From assembly GCA_017436285.1 (NCBI GenBank), contig JAFSDL010000062.1, positions 1-37,507 on the forward strand: a stretch of 37,507 nt of DNA. The letters run 5' to 3'. This document shows, in pieces, positions 15,152 through 24,162 of the stretch. The first letter of the stretch is position 1. Every line of letters starts with the position of its first letter. The stretch comes from Clostridia bacterium. Lineage in GTDB: Bacteria > Bacillota > Clostridia > Oscillospirales > Acutalibacteraceae. The position numbers and the translations under genes are program-made. The notes under the pieces were generated by a model. That model searched no databases. It saw only the letters and a list, made by a program, of their open reading frames with translations, and was not told the origin of the DNA.

Positions 15152-15223
15152 ATTATAATATAAATAAAAACATTTGTAAACAGGCAGAAAAATGTTTACA
15201 AAAAAAGATTAAGGGTGTATAAT
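15152..15223. promoter_or_regulatory. Divergent promoters sharing one palindromic operator
   Basis: Plus strand: TTTACA 15195-15200 and TATAAT 15218-15223, spacer 17. Minus strand: TTTACA (plus-strand 15175-15180) and TATAAT (15152-15157), spacer 17. Both -35 boxes lie in the arms of a perfect inverted repeat, TTTGTAAACA (15173-15182) and TGTTTACAAA (15193-15202), separated by 10 bases. A dimer bound here would block both promoters. The WYL protein encoded next door is the obvious candidate. Confidence 0.8.
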
Positions 15224-15258
15224 TACTATGTATTTTTATGCGTGAGTGAGGTGCTTGA

Positions 15259-16284
15259 ATGGTAGGTCTCAAAATCGGTCTTGATATAGGCACAGGTAGC
15301 GTTATTGCGGCTGTTGAAAATAAAGGTGTGGTTCTTTCCGAGCCTGCTGTTCTGGCGCTTGAAAGAGAAACCGATGAGGTGCTCGAAGCAGGTAAAAGGG
15401 CTTTTGATATGACGGGCAGATGCCCTGATGCAATAAAGCTTGTTCGCCCTCTCTTAAGTGGTGGAATTTCTGAGCTAGAAAGCAGTGAAAAGCTTTTGAG
15501 ATGCTTTCTGGACCGTATTTGTAAAAACAAAATTTTTAAGCCCACGGTTGTTGCAACAATGCCGGCAGGAATAACAAATCTTGAAAAACGCAATATTTTA
15601 GGCTGTATTTTAAGAGCAGGTGCAGGCAGGGCAGTTCTTATTGAAGAGCCACTTGCGGCTGCTTTGGGTATCGGTGTTATGACGGACAAGCCCTATGGCA
15701 CTATGATTGTAAATGTAGGTGCAGGAACAACAGGTGTTGGTGTTGTGACAATGGGTAGCATTGCTGTTGCAAAAAGTGCCGCAGTGGGCGGTGATGATAT
15801 GGACAGGGTTATAAAAACATATCTTAAAAATAATCGTGGTGTTAATGTGGGCAGGCTTACTGCAGAAGAGTTAAAAACTCTTATCGGCGGTGCAAAAATG
15901 CGAGATGAAACCATTGCCGCAGTTGCCAAAGGTAAGGATATGGCGGATGGTATGCCCTTGTTTTTTGAGGTTACTGCTCAGGAAATCAACTTTGCAGTCC
16001 GTGATTGTGTTGATGAAATATGCAAAGCCATAACAGATGTTCTTGAGGTAACTCCTCCTGAACTTGTGAGAGATATTACGGATGATGGTATATTCCTCTG
16101 TGGTGGTATGGCAAAGCTTTACGGACTTGATAAATATATTGAAGAAGCCACGGGAATAAAGGTTAAAATCCCCGGTAATGCTACAAATGTTGCGGCATTG
16201 GGTTGCCTTCGTGCCTTGAATGAGGAAAATTATCTTTCTTCCAACGGGTATCATTTTGTAACCCTTGAAACTTTGAATGTATAA
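15259..16284 (+). CDS. mreB: MreB/Mbl-family actin-like protein
   Basis: 341 residues, close to the usual length. The actin ATPase blocks are present: phosphate 1 IGLDIGTGSVIAA (5-17), the block leading to VATMPAGITNLEKR, connect 1 EEPLAAALGIG, phosphate 2 IVNVGAGTTGVGVV and the adenosine motif IFLCGGMAKLYGL near residue 275. It forms membrane-bound filaments that guide wall synthesis. No mreC or mreD follows; polA starts 12 bases downstream. Sequence around phosphate 1 is slightly unusual (GTGS and not GTAN), and the isolated context suggests a paralogue (MreB, Mbl or MreBH type) and not the main mreBCD copy. Starts at ATG with GAGG at 15248-15251. Confidence 0.87.
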   Translation: MVGLKIGLDIGTGSVIAAVENKGVVLSEPAVLALERETDEVLEAGKRAFDMTGRCPDAIKLVRPLLSGGISELESSEKLLRCFLDRICKNKIFKPTVVATMPAGITNLEKRNILGCILRAGAGRAVLIEEPLAAALGIGVMTDKPYGTMIVNVGAGTTGVGVVTMGSIAVAKSAAVGGDDMDRVIKTYLKNNRGVNVGRLTAEELKTLIGGAKMRDETIAAVAKGKDMADGMPLFFEVTAQEINFAVRDCVDEICKAITDVLEVTPPELVRDITDDGIFLCGGMAKLYGLDKYIEEATGIKVKIPGNATNVAALGCLRALNEENYLSSNGYHFVTLETLNV

Positions 16285-16296
16285 AGAGGTATATAG

Positions 16297-18906
16297 ATGA
16301 AACTTCTTGTTATTGACGGTAACTCAATATTGAACAGAGCCTTTTATGGTGTTCGTCTTTTAAGCACCAAGGATGGCAGATTTACCAACGGAATATTCGG
16401 GTTTATGAATATTTTTCTTCATCTTCTTGAAGAGTATAAGCCCGATAATGTTGCAATTGCGTTTGATGTTAAGGCGCCCACATTCCGCCATAAAATGTAT
16501 GATGCTTATAAGGGCACAAGAAAGCCTGCTCCAAGTGAGCTTGTTGAGCAATTTCCCACCCTTAAGGAATTGCTTGGCTACCTTGGTTACAAGGTTGTTG
16601 AAATGCCCGGCTATGAAGCGGATGATATTTTAGGAACACTTTCTGCCGCTTGCGGTAAGGATGATTTCTGCTATATTGCAACAGGGGACAGAGACAGTCT
16701 TCAGCTTGTAAGAGATAATGTGAATGTTGTTCTTGCAACAACAAGAATGGGCAAATCCGAAGCTGTTTTATATAACACTGAAAAAATCAAAGAGGTTTAC
16801 GGAGTAGCCCCTGAGCAGTTAATTGATATAAAAGCAATTCAGGGCGACACATCCGATAATATTCCCGGTGTTGCAGGTATCGGTGAAAAGGGCGCTCAGG
16901 ACCTTATAGGTCGTTTCGGCTCAATTGAATATATTTACGAAAATCTTGAAAATATTGATATTAAAGCAGGTATCCGCGCAAAGCTTGAGGCATCAAAGGA
17001 AAACGCTTTTTTAAGCAAGGATTTGGGCAGAATTTGCCTTCAGGCACCCATAAGCACAGATTTAAGCGATTATGAAATAAAAGCCCCCGATAGCGTTAAA
17101 GCAACCAATCTTCTTATGTCCTTGGAGATGAGCAAGCTTTTAGGAAGACTTAAGCTTTCTCAGGATGAAGCTATAGTTCAGGAGGATGCAAAGGAAATAA
17201 AGCTTTATGAAATAAGTGATACAGATGAATTTCTTAGTTTATTGAAGAAATCAGGTAAAGCATATTTCACGGTTAAATATAATAATGGCGGAATTGAATA
17301 TGTTTTATTTAAAACCGTCGATGGCGTTGCACTTGTTGAAAACAGCAATTTCCTTTTTATGTCCTTTGCAAGTGCATTTTTCTCTGATGAAGGTATAGAG
17401 AAATTTACTGATGATTCAAAGCAGCTTTACGGGTTTTGCGATGCAAACGGCATAGAGCTTAAAAATATAGCTCTTGATACTTCTCTTGCGGCATATCTTC
17501 TTAACCCCAATTCTTCGGATTACTCCGTTAAAATGCTTGCAGGCTCATATTCTCTTGCACCCGTTAAAATTGAAGCGGGTGATTTAGCAGATTTTTATCT
17601 TGCAGAAAAGGATTTTGTTGATGGCAGCGCGTATATTGAGGCTTTAAGCATCAAGCTTTCAGCAGAAATTAAAGAGAATAATCAGGAAAAGCTCCTTTAT
17701 GAAATAGAAATACCCCTTGCAAGAGTGCTTGCATCAATGGAGCGAGAGGGCTTCCTTGTTGATAGAGAGGGTATTGAAAATTATAACGAGGTTATTTATT
17801 CAAAATTAGAGGAAAAGCTCAGAAATATCTATGATATGGCAGGGTGCGAGTTCAATGTGAATTCCCCTAAGCAGTTAAGCGAGGTTCTTTTTGATGAGGA
17901 TAAATTGAATCTTCCTCACGGAAAGAAAACTAAAAGCGGTTATTCTACAAATGCAGAGGTTCTTGAATCCTTAAGAGACAAGCACCCCATAATTAATGAA
18001 ATACTTGAATACAGAGGTCTTTCAAAGCTTAAATCCACCTATTGCGAGGGTCTTTTAAAGGTTATTGATAATGACGGAAGAATCCATTCAACCCTTAACC
18101 AGACGGAAACCCGAACAGGCAGAATTTCCTCTGCAGAGCCCAATCTTCAGAATATTCCCGTAAGAACAGAGCAGGGAAGAGAATTAAGGAAATTCTTTGT
18201 TGCAAAAGAGGGCTACGCACTTGTGGATGCGGACTATTCACAGATTGAGCTTCGCGTTTTAGCTTCTCTTGCTGATGATAAAACAATGATTGATGCTTTC
18301 CTGAGCGGTGCGGATATTCACTCTATTACCGCTTCTCAGGTTATGGGAATTCCTCTTGAAAAGGTTACTCCCAATGACAGAAGAAAGGCGAAAGCGGTTA
18401 ATTTCGGTATTGTTTACGGTATCGGTGCATTTTCTCTTTCCAATGATATCGGCACCTCAGTTGTTGAGGCGGACAGATATATTAAAGGCTATCTTGCAAA
18501 TTATTCGGGCGTTGCAGGGTTTATGGAAAATGCCAAGAAATCTGCTAAGGAAAAGGGCTATGCTGAGACATATTTCGGCAGAAGAAGATATCTTCCCGAA
18601 TTGCAGGAGAAAAACGCCATCCGCCGTGGCTTTGGCGAAAGAGTAGCAATGAATATGCCAATTCAGGGCACTGCGGCAGATATAATTAAAATTGCTATGA
18701 TTAAGGTTTATGACCGTCTGAAAAACGAGTTTCCTGAAGCCAAGCTCATTATGCAGGTGCATGACGAATTGATTATTGAAGCTCCTGAAAAGGATGCTGA
18801 AAATGTTGCAGCTCTTCTTAAGGAAACAATGGAAAAGGCTTGTGAAATGGCAGTACCGTTTACTGTTGATGTGCAATACGGTAAAACCTGGTACGATACA
18901 AAATGA
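16297..18906 (+). CDS. polA: DNA polymerase I
   Basis: 869 residues, normal length. Residues 1-290 are the 5'-3' exonuclease (VIDGNSILNRAFYG, AFDVKAPTFRHKMYDAYKGTR, YEADDILGT, TGDRDSLQL, GDTSDNIPGVAGIGEKGA). Residues about 300-480 occupy the place of the 3'-5' exonuclease but lack the Asp-x-Glu metal motif (AYFTVKYNN stands there), so proofreading is presumably lost, as in Bacillus Pol I. The polymerase domain has motif A DYSQIELRVLA (about 643), motif B RRKAKAVNFGIVYG (about 697) and motif C QVHDELIIEAP (about 816). It fills gaps, removes RNA primers and serves excision repair. RBS AGAGG at 16285-16289; overlaps rimI by 4 bases. Confidence 0.97.
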   Translation: MKLLVIDGNSILNRAFYGVRLLSTKDGRFTNGIFGFMNIFLHLLEEYKPDNVAIAFDVKAPTFRHKMYDAYKGTRKPAPSELVEQFPTLKELLGYLGYKVVEMPGYEADDILGTLSAACGKDDFCYIATGDRDSLQLVRDNVNVVLATTRMGKSEAVLYNTEKIKEVYGVAPEQLIDIKAIQGDTSDNIPGVAGIGEKGAQDLIGRFGSIEYIYENLENIDIKAGIRAKLEASKENAFLSKDLGRICLQAPISTDLSDYEIKAPDSVKATNLLMSLEMSKLLGRLKLSQDEAIVQEDAKEIKLYEISDTDEFLSLLKKSGKAYFTVKYNNGGIEYVLFKTVDGVALVENSNFLFMSFASAFFSDEGIEKFTDDSKQLYGFCDANGIELKNIALDTSLAAYLLNPNSSDYSVKMLAGSYSLAPVKIEAGDLADFYLAEKDFVDGSAYIEALSIKLSAEIKENNQEKLLYEIEIPLARVLASMEREGFLVDREGIENYNEVIYSKLEEKLRNIYDMAGCEFNVNSPKQLSEVLFDEDKLNLPHGKKTKSGYSTNAEVLESLRDKHPIINEILEYRGLSKLKSTYCEGLLKVIDNDGRIHSTLNQTETRTGRISSAEPNLQNIPVRTEQGRELRKFFVAKEGYALVDADYSQIELRVLASLADDKTMIDAFLSGADIHSITASQVMGIPLEKVTPNDRRKAKAVNFGIVYGIGAFSLSNDIGTSVVEADRYIKGYLANYSGVAGFMENAKKSAKEKGYAETYFGRRRYLPELQEKNAIRRGFGERVAMNMPIQGTAADIIKIAMIKVYDRLKNEFPEAKLIMQVHDELIIEAPEKDAENVAALLKETMEKACEMAVPFTVDVQYGKTWYDTK

Positions 18907-19349
18907 TGAATTTAGAAATTAAAGAAATGACCTGTGCTCATATTGAAGAAATAGCAAGGCTTGAAAAGGAATGCTTTTCTTCACCTTGGAGCGAGGATGG
19001 TCTGAAGGCTGAATTAAATAATAATTTTGCTCGTTTCTTTGTTGCTTTTTCAGGCGAAAAAGTTGCAGGTTATATAGGCTCTCATAATGTTTTAGGCGAA
19101 GTTTATATAACAAATGTTGCGGTTTTTCCTGAATTTCGCAGGAATGGTGTTGGTAAAGCACTCGTTGAATTCCTTGTTAATGAAATGAAATCCGAAAATG
19201 CAGAATTTGTTACACTTGAGGTAAGAAAAAGCAATCAGAACGCTATTTCTCTCTACGAGAAATGCGGTTTTGAAAAAGTGGGCGAAAGAAAAAAATTCTA
19301 CGAAAAGCCCACAGAAGATGCAATTTTAATGACATATTTTATAAAGTGA
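18903..19349 (+). CDS. rimI: Ribosomal protein S18 alanine N-acetyltransferase
   Basis: 148 residues, single GNAT domain. The acetyl-CoA pyrophosphate loop is RRNGVG (79-84), preceded by VYITNVAVFPEF; the end has the family block LEVRKSNQNAISLYEKCGFEKVGERKKFY. It acetylates the N terminus of S18, although related GNATs in this place can be broader. The start overlaps the polA stop (ATGA), and tsaD follows after 15 bases. In many Firmicutes rimI sits in a tsaE-tsaB-rimI-tsaD run; here tsaE and tsaB are absent and polA takes their place. Confidence 0.9.
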   Translation: MMNLEIKEMTCAHIEEIARLEKECFSSPWSEDGLKAELNNNFARFFVAFSGEKVAGYIGSHNVLGEVYITNVAVFPEFRRNGVGKALVEFLVNEMKSENAEFVTLEVRKSNQNAISLYEKCGFEKVGERKKFYEKPTEDAILMTYFIK

Positions 19350-19364
19350 TTTGGAGAAAATTTT

Positions 19365-20375
19365 ATGAAAATTCTCGGAATTGAAAGCTCTTGTGATGAA
19401 ACTGCCGCAGCAGTTGTTGAGGATGGCAGAAAAGTGCTTTCAAATGTTATCGCCTCTCAGGTTGAGGAGCATAAAATATATGGCGGTGTTGTGCCTGAAA
19501 TTGCTTCAAGAAGGCATACTGAAGCAATATGCGGTGTTGTTGAAAAAGCCTTGAGCGATGCGGACTGCACTATTGATGATATTGATGCAATAGCAGTTAC
19601 ATATGCACCGGGTCTTATAGGCGCATTGCTTGTTGGCGTGAACTATGCAAAGGGTCTTGCTTATTCAACGGGAATTCCTCTTGTACCCGTTCACCATTTA
19701 AGAGGGCATATTGCCGCCAATTACATATCAAACGAAGAATTGAAGCCACCATTTATGTCCTTGGTGGTGTCAGGCGGTCACAGTCACATTATCAATGTGA
19801 AGGACTATACGGATTTTGAAATAATCGGCAGAACCCGTGATGATGCGGCAGGTGAGGCGATGGATAAAGCAGCAAGAACTGTCGGACTTCCTTACCCGGG
19901 TGGTGTTAACCTTGATAAAATATCTGTAAACGGTGACGAGAATAAATATAATTTTCCTGTTCCCAAGATTGCAGATTCTAAATATGATTTCAGCTTTTCA
20001 GGTCTTAAAACCTTTGCAGTGAATCTTGTTCACAATGCTTCTCAGAAGGGTGAAGAGGTTAAGGCAGAGGACTTGGGAGCATCCTTTATCAAAGCGGTTA
20101 CAGACCTTCTCGTTTCTCACACAATGGAAGCTGTTAAGGATTTTGGTGCAAAAAAAATCGTCCTTGCAGGTGGCGTTTCTGCTAACTCACGTTTAAGAAG
20201 AGTTATGGAAGAAAAATGCGCAAGCAAGGGTGTTGAGCTTTATAAGCCTGAGTTGAAATATTGCGGTGATAATGCGGCGATGATAGCATCTCAGGGCTAT
20301 TATGAATTCTTGGCAGGGAAGAGGGCAGATTTAACTCTCAATGCAGTTGCATCAATGCCTATAACTGACAAGTAA
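19365..20375 (+). CDS. tsaD: tRNA N6-adenosine threonylcarbamoyltransferase
   Basis: 336 residues, normal length. Starts MKILGIESSCDETA; has VVPEIASRRHTEAI, the metal-binding HHLRGH (His111, His115), SGGHSHI, the nucleotide region DDAAGEAMDKAARTVGLPYPGG, SFSGLKTF and the end motif YCGDNAAMIA. It transfers threonylcarbamoyl onto A37 of ANN-decoding tRNAs, making t6A, with TsaB and TsaE encoded elsewhere. Ribosome site GGAG at 19352. Third gene of polA-rimI-tsaD. No clear terminator follows; a 150-base AT-rich gap leads to the next promoter. Confidence 0.97.
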   Translation: MKILGIESSCDETAAAVVEDGRKVLSNVIASQVEEHKIYGGVVPEIASRRHTEAICGVVEKALSDADCTIDDIDAIAVTYAPGLIGALLVGVNYAKGLAYSTGIPLVPVHHLRGHIAANYISNEELKPPFMSLVVSGGHSHIINVKDYTDFEIIGRTRDDAAGEAMDKAARTVGLPYPGGVNLDKISVNGDENKYNFPVPKIADSKYDFSFSGLKTFAVNLVHNASQKGEEVKAEDLGASFIKAVTDLLVSHTMEAVKDFGAKKIVLAGGVSANSRLRRVMEEKCASKGVELYKPELKYCGDNAAMIASQGYYEFLAGKRADLTLNAVASMPITDK

Positions 20376-20478
20376 TCTTCTTTACAAAAACAAGAAAAAT
20401 GTGTAAACACTCATTAACTTTAACAGTTTTTTTGCCTTATGTTTGGTGAATATGTTAATATAAATTTTTCAATAAGTA

Positions 20479-20487
20479 TGCTATAAT
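20479..20487 (+). promoter_or_regulatory. Extended -10 promoter of the InlB-repeat gene
   Basis: TGCTATAAT at 20479-20487 is an extended -10 element (TG-N-TATAAT). No good -35 box lies 16-18 bases upstream. A second TATAAT at 20495-20500 lacks both features. Confidence 0.55.
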
Positions 20488-20528
20488 TCTATTGTATAAT
20501 TATATGTATTTGATTTGGAGGAATCACA

Positions 20529-22172
20529 ATGAAGACAAACTTCAAAAAAACATTGGCTGTCTTTCTTGCTGTTTTGATGCTTGCATCAGTTTTTAGTGTA
20601 ACAGCATTCGCAGCAACCTACACCGTTACCTATATGCCGGGTGAAGGTGTTGAAGGTGAAGTATATGTAGACGAATTTACATCATCTATCAAAATTCGTA
20701 AAGCTACATACACCAGAGAGCATTTTACCCAAACCGGTTGGTCAACAACTGAAGGTGGTAAGAACACAAACTCTTTTAACTCTACTTACAGAACCAAAAA
20801 GAGCATTGTTCTTTACCCTGTATGGAAGGGTGATACATACACCATCACTTATGATCCCGGTATGTATGCAACATCAGGATCTATTGTTACCGATAGTGCC
20901 AATTATGGTGAAGGTAAAGCTTTGAAAGGCGCTATTTTCTCTCGTGACGGCTATGTTCATGCCGGTTGGTCTCTTACAGATGGTGGTGCAAAGGTTTATG
21001 AAGTTGGTTCAATGAGTGACGCCATTACAGGTAACCTCACATTGTATCCCTATTGGGCAAAAATTTGTAAAGTTACTTATGTTCCCGGTGAATATGGTGT
21101 GGGTGCTAGTGTTGAAGACTCAGTCGAAAGTGGAATAGAATTCACAGTAAAAAATAAACTCTTCACTCGTGAAGGCTACAGACAGGAAGGTTGGAGTCTT
21201 ACAGATGGTGGAGAAAAAGTTTACAACTTGTTACAGGGCTTCGTTACAATAAATGAAGATATTGTTTTATATCCTTATTGGGTGGAAAATGTTTACGGTA
21301 TTGAAGTTAGTGCAAATGAGCTTTATTTTGGTGAGGTTTGTGAAGGTTATACAACTCCCGCAGCGCAGAGTATAAGCATAACTAACACCGGTAATATTGA
21401 TATTACACTTACAGCTGTTTTACCTGCTAATTACACAATTTCAGCAAATGGTTCTTTAGTTTTAGCAGCAGGTGAAACCAGAGAGTTTGCTATTCAGCCG
21501 GGTTCAGCTCTTGGTATCGGTGATTATGTAGAACAAATCGTTATTTCAACTGCAGAAAAAAATACAATTGTAAAAACAGTTGATTTACAGTTTTATGTAA
21601 GTGAGCATGTTTACGATGATTTTAAATCTAATAATGATGCAACCTATACCGCTGATGGTACAAAAACATCAACATGTGTAAAAAACTGTGGTAAAGAAAC
21701 TACAATAGTAGATGTTGGTTCAAAGAAGATTTATTCTATTGACAACAACACAGCGGCAGGCCTTGCATCTTCTTACGAATACCACAGAACAGTTCGTTTC
21801 ACCGCTTTTGGTAGCGGTATGGATGCAAAGACCAATACTGAGATTGGTAAGCGCTTCCGTCCTGTTTCATGGTATGTGAATGATGAATTCAATGGTGAGT
21901 TCACAGGTAATCAGTTCGAAAATGGTTACGATGTAACATTCACACATACAATTTTCGGTAACTATACTCTCATCATCAATTATGTAGAAGAAGAGTATGA
22001 TGCAACAACAGGCGAATGGATTGCAACAGGCGAAACAGATACCAAAACTTTTGAGTATACTGTTGGAACAACTGCAGAAGAAGAACAGGAAATTGTAAGA
22101 CCCAATACAATTCTCAATATTATCTTCGGTCTTTTCGCAGAGCTTCTTAAATTACTCGGTCTTGGTGGCTGA
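20529..22172 (+). CDS. Secreted InlB-repeat surface protein with hydrophobic C-terminal tail
   Basis: 547 residues. Signal peptide 1-28 (AFA-A). Three tandem InlB_B/Listeria-Bacteroides repeats of about 73-77 residues cover 30-254, each starting with a TYTITYDPG-like strand and ending GW-S-TDGG...LYPYW. Residues 258-356 are an immunoglobulin-like domain (ITNTGNIDITLTAV). Residues 360-397 carry a small pattern with two cysteines (ADGTKTSTCVKNCGKETTI). Residues 400-515 form another beta domain. The last 25 residues (TILNIIFGLFAELLKLLGLGG) are hydrophobic or amphipathic and not an LPXTG signal. Likely cell-surface adhesin or scaffold. Strong RBS GGAGG at 20517-20521, own promoter, own terminator. 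Confidence 0.85.
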   Translation: MKTNFKKTLAVFLAVLMLASVFSVTAFAATYTVTYMPGEGVEGEVYVDEFTSSIKIRKATYTREHFTQTGWSTTEGGKNTNSFNSTYRTKKSIVLYPVWKGDTYTITYDPGMYATSGSIVTDSANYGEGKALKGAIFSRDGYVHAGWSLTDGGAKVYEVGSMSDAITGNLTLYPYWAKICKVTYVPGEYGVGASVEDSVESGIEFTVKNKLFTREGYRQEGWSLTDGGEKVYNLLQGFVTINEDIVLYPYWVENVYGIEVSANELYFGEVCEGYTTPAAQSISITNTGNIDITLTAVLPANYTISANGSLVLAAGETREFAIQPGSALGIGDYVEQIVISTAEKNTIVKTVDLQFYVSEHVYDDFKSNNDATYTADGTKTSTCVKNCGKETTIVDVGSKKIYSIDNNTAAGLASSYEYHRTVRFTAFGSGMDAKTNTEIGKRFRPVSWYVNDEFNGEFTGNQFENGYDVTFTHTIFGNYTLIINYVEEEYDATTGEWIATGETDTKTFEYTVGTTAEEEQEIVRPNTILNIIFGLFAELLKLLGLGG

Positions 22173-22191
22173 TTCCTCAATTAAATAATTT

Positions 22192-22225
22192 TCGGCATCG
22201 CAGGTTACTGTGATGCCGATTTTTT
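22192..22225 (+). terminator. Intrinsic terminator of the InlB-repeat gene
   Basis: A 12-base stem, TCGGCATCGCAG (22192-22203) with CTGTGATGCCGA (22208-22219), loop GTTA, one G-U pair, then six T. Confidence 0.93.
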
Positions 22226-22285
22226 ATTGCTTTTTTTACATATAATGTGATATATTAAATTTACATAAATATGGGAGGGGTATTT

Positions 22286-23605
22286 GTGAGCAGAAAAATA
22301 ATAGTAGCAGGTGGTGGTCACGGTGGTATTGCAGTGGCTTCAATCCTTTCTCGTAATGGCTATGATGTAACTGTTTATGAAAAAAACTCAAGAGAAAATA
22401 TGGGTTACGACTGGACTGATATTTTTGACCCTAAGGCACTTGCTAAAGCGGATATACCAATGCCTGATAATTCTCTTTTTGAATACAAAGAGAATATGAC
22501 CTTTTATTCACCCAATGAAAAAACTCCCATAAAGCAACAGGTTCCCGAAGCAGAGCTGGAAATTAAAATGGAGCGTAAGGATATCTATAATTTGCTTATA
22601 GATACTGCAGAGAAAAACGGAGTTGAGTTTGTTTATAATTGTAATATAGAAAGAGCCATTATAGAAGATAATCGCGTTGTGGGTATAAATACCTCAATGG
22701 GTCAGGCGTACGGTGATTTGATAATAGATGCCTGCGGTTGCGAATCACCTGTAAGAATCAGTCTGCCTGAGGAGTTCGGTATAGAAAAGCACCCTGCTAA
22801 AAACGAAAAATTCTATGTTTACAGAGCTTTCTATAATAAAGCAAATGAAAAACCTGTTGAAGATAAATATAAAGTATGTCTTCTTCCCGAAGGTGAATTG
22901 GGGATTGGTTGGGTTGCAACTGAGAATGAATATACAGATTTGCTTATTGGTAGATTTGAGCCCTTTGATATGGCAGAGGTTGAAAGAACTGCAGAATACT
23001 TCAGAAGTCGTAACGAAAGCCTCGGAACAAAGGTTGTTCGCGGTGGTCAGTTTGTTGAAATTCCTGTTCGTCAGTCCCTTTCTCTTATGGTTGCCAATGG
23101 TTATGCTGCGATAGGTGATAGTGCATTTATGACGGTCCCCATTATAGGTTCAGGTATTGCAAATTCATTAAGAGTGGCACCCTTGCTTGCAAAAGCCATA
23201 ATGGATGACAGAAGCGAAACCTATACCGCAGAAGCTTTGTGGCAGTATCAATATAAATTCTATAAAAATTTAGGAGCGGGCTTGGCACCCTTAGCGGCGG
23301 TAAAGCTTTTGCTTACCAAAATCACACCCGAACAGCTTGACTACATATTTGAAAAAGGTATACTTACCTGGAAAGAGATGACTATTACTGCAGATACCAC
23401 GAGCATAACAGATTTTGTGCATCCTGCACTGGATATGCCCAAACGCGCAGTTTCAATCGTAAAAGACAAGGACCTTTTAAAGAAAATGCTAAAGGTTGGT
23501 GCTGATATTGGTAAGATAATGGCGCTCTGCATAGCTCTTCCGAAAGAGTATAATAAGGAAAAAGTAAAGCATTGGGCGGAAAAATATAACAAAATATTCA
23601 AATAA
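22286..23605 (+). CDS. FAD-dependent oxidoreductase, geranylgeranyl-reductase-like
   Basis: 439 residues from GTG at 22286, chosen because GGGAGGGG (22273-22280) is a ribosome site for it; the in-frame ATG at 22271 overlaps that site. N-terminal dinucleotide fold KIIVAGGGHGGIAVASILS with the acidic end YDVTVYEK; a second FAD contact GYAAIGDSAFMTVPIIGSGI near residue 270, where the Gly-Asp pair binds the ribityl chain. This is the p-hydroxybenzoate hydroxylase/geranylgeranyl reductase clan. A role in lipid or quinone saturation or in hydroxylation is possible; substrate unknown. A weak TTGCTT (22227), N18, TATATT (22251) promoter may drive it. Alone between two terminators. Confidence 0.78.
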   Translation: MSRKIIVAGGGHGGIAVASILSRNGYDVTVYEKNSRENMGYDWTDIFDPKALAKADIPMPDNSLFEYKENMTFYSPNEKTPIKQQVPEAELEIKMERKDIYNLLIDTAEKNGVEFVYNCNIERAIIEDNRVVGINTSMGQAYGDLIIDACGCESPVRISLPEEFGIEKHPAKNEKFYVYRAFYNKANEKPVEDKYKVCLLPEGELGIGWVATENEYTDLLIGRFEPFDMAEVERTAEYFRSRNESLGTKVVRGGQFVEIPVRQSLSLMVANGYAAIGDSAFMTVPIIGSGIANSLRVAPLLAKAIMDDRSETYTAEALWQYQYKFYKNLGAGLAPLAAVKLLLTKITPEQLDYIFEKGILTWKEMTITADTTSITDFVHPALDMPKRAVSIVKDKDLLKKMLKVGADIGKIMALCIALPKEYNKEKVKHWAEKYNKIFK

Positions 23606-23661
23606 AAAAACAGGGAACATTCCAAGTCATTTGAACTTGAAATGTTCCCTGAAGCTTTTTT
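23604..23661. terminator. Bidirectional terminator between convergent genes
   Basis: CAGGGAACATT (23611-23621) pairs with AATGTTCCCTG (23641-23651); inside, CAAGT and ACTTG extend the structure. Seven A on the left and six T on the right serve both strands. Confidence 0.92.
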
Positions 23662-24133
23662 ATTCGGGTAACTTGCAAACATCAATCCATTCAATGAAAG
23701 AGCTGGAATATTTTTCTAATTCCTCAGGTGTGAGTTCAATGGCACTGTTACTGCTTCCGCAGGCAGGGAAAACAGTTTCGAAACGCTTGATGCTATCATC
23801 AAGGTAAACCTTAACACCGTCGTTAATAGCAAAGGGACAAACACCGCCAACTGCGTGACCGATTTTCTCTTCAACCTCGTCAAATGAAAGCATTTTAGCC
23901 TTTGCGCCAAAAAAGGCTTTATATTTCTTGTTATCTATTTTCGCATCTCCTGCAGTAACAATCAGAATAGGAGAATCGTTAACAGAAAATGAAAGGGTTT
24001 TTGCAATTCTGCAACCGTCTGTGTTAAGTGCCTGTGCAGCAAGCTCAACCGTTGCACTTGAAACAGGAAATTCTAAAATTTTATCTTCAATATCATAGCC
24101 TTTAAAATAAGCTCTTACATTTTCGATGGACAT
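23660..24133 (-). CDS. YbaK/EbsC-type aminoacyl-tRNA deacylase
   Basis: 157 residues, single YbaK domain. Lys45 in CRIAKTLSF is the conserved catalytic-site lysine; GGVCPFAI (96-103) and ACGSSNSAIELT (124-135) are the other family blocks. These proteins clear mischarged tRNAs in trans, most often Cys-tRNA(Pro). Closest appearance is the bacterial YbaK/ProX group; which amino acid it clears is not readable. ATG at 24133 with AAAGGAG ahead on the minus strand. Single gene with its own promoter and a shared terminator. Confidence 0.88.
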   Translation of the reverse strand: MSIENVRAYFKGYDIEDKILEFPVSSATVELAAQALNTDGCRIAKTLSFSVNDSPILIVTAGDAKIDNKKYKAFFGAKAKMLSFDEVEEKIGHAVGGVCPFAINDGVKVYLDDSIKRFETVFPACGSSNSAIELTPEELEKYSSSFIEWIDVCKLPE

Positions 24134-24162
24134 ATAATCTGCTCCTTTGTGATGATATTTGT

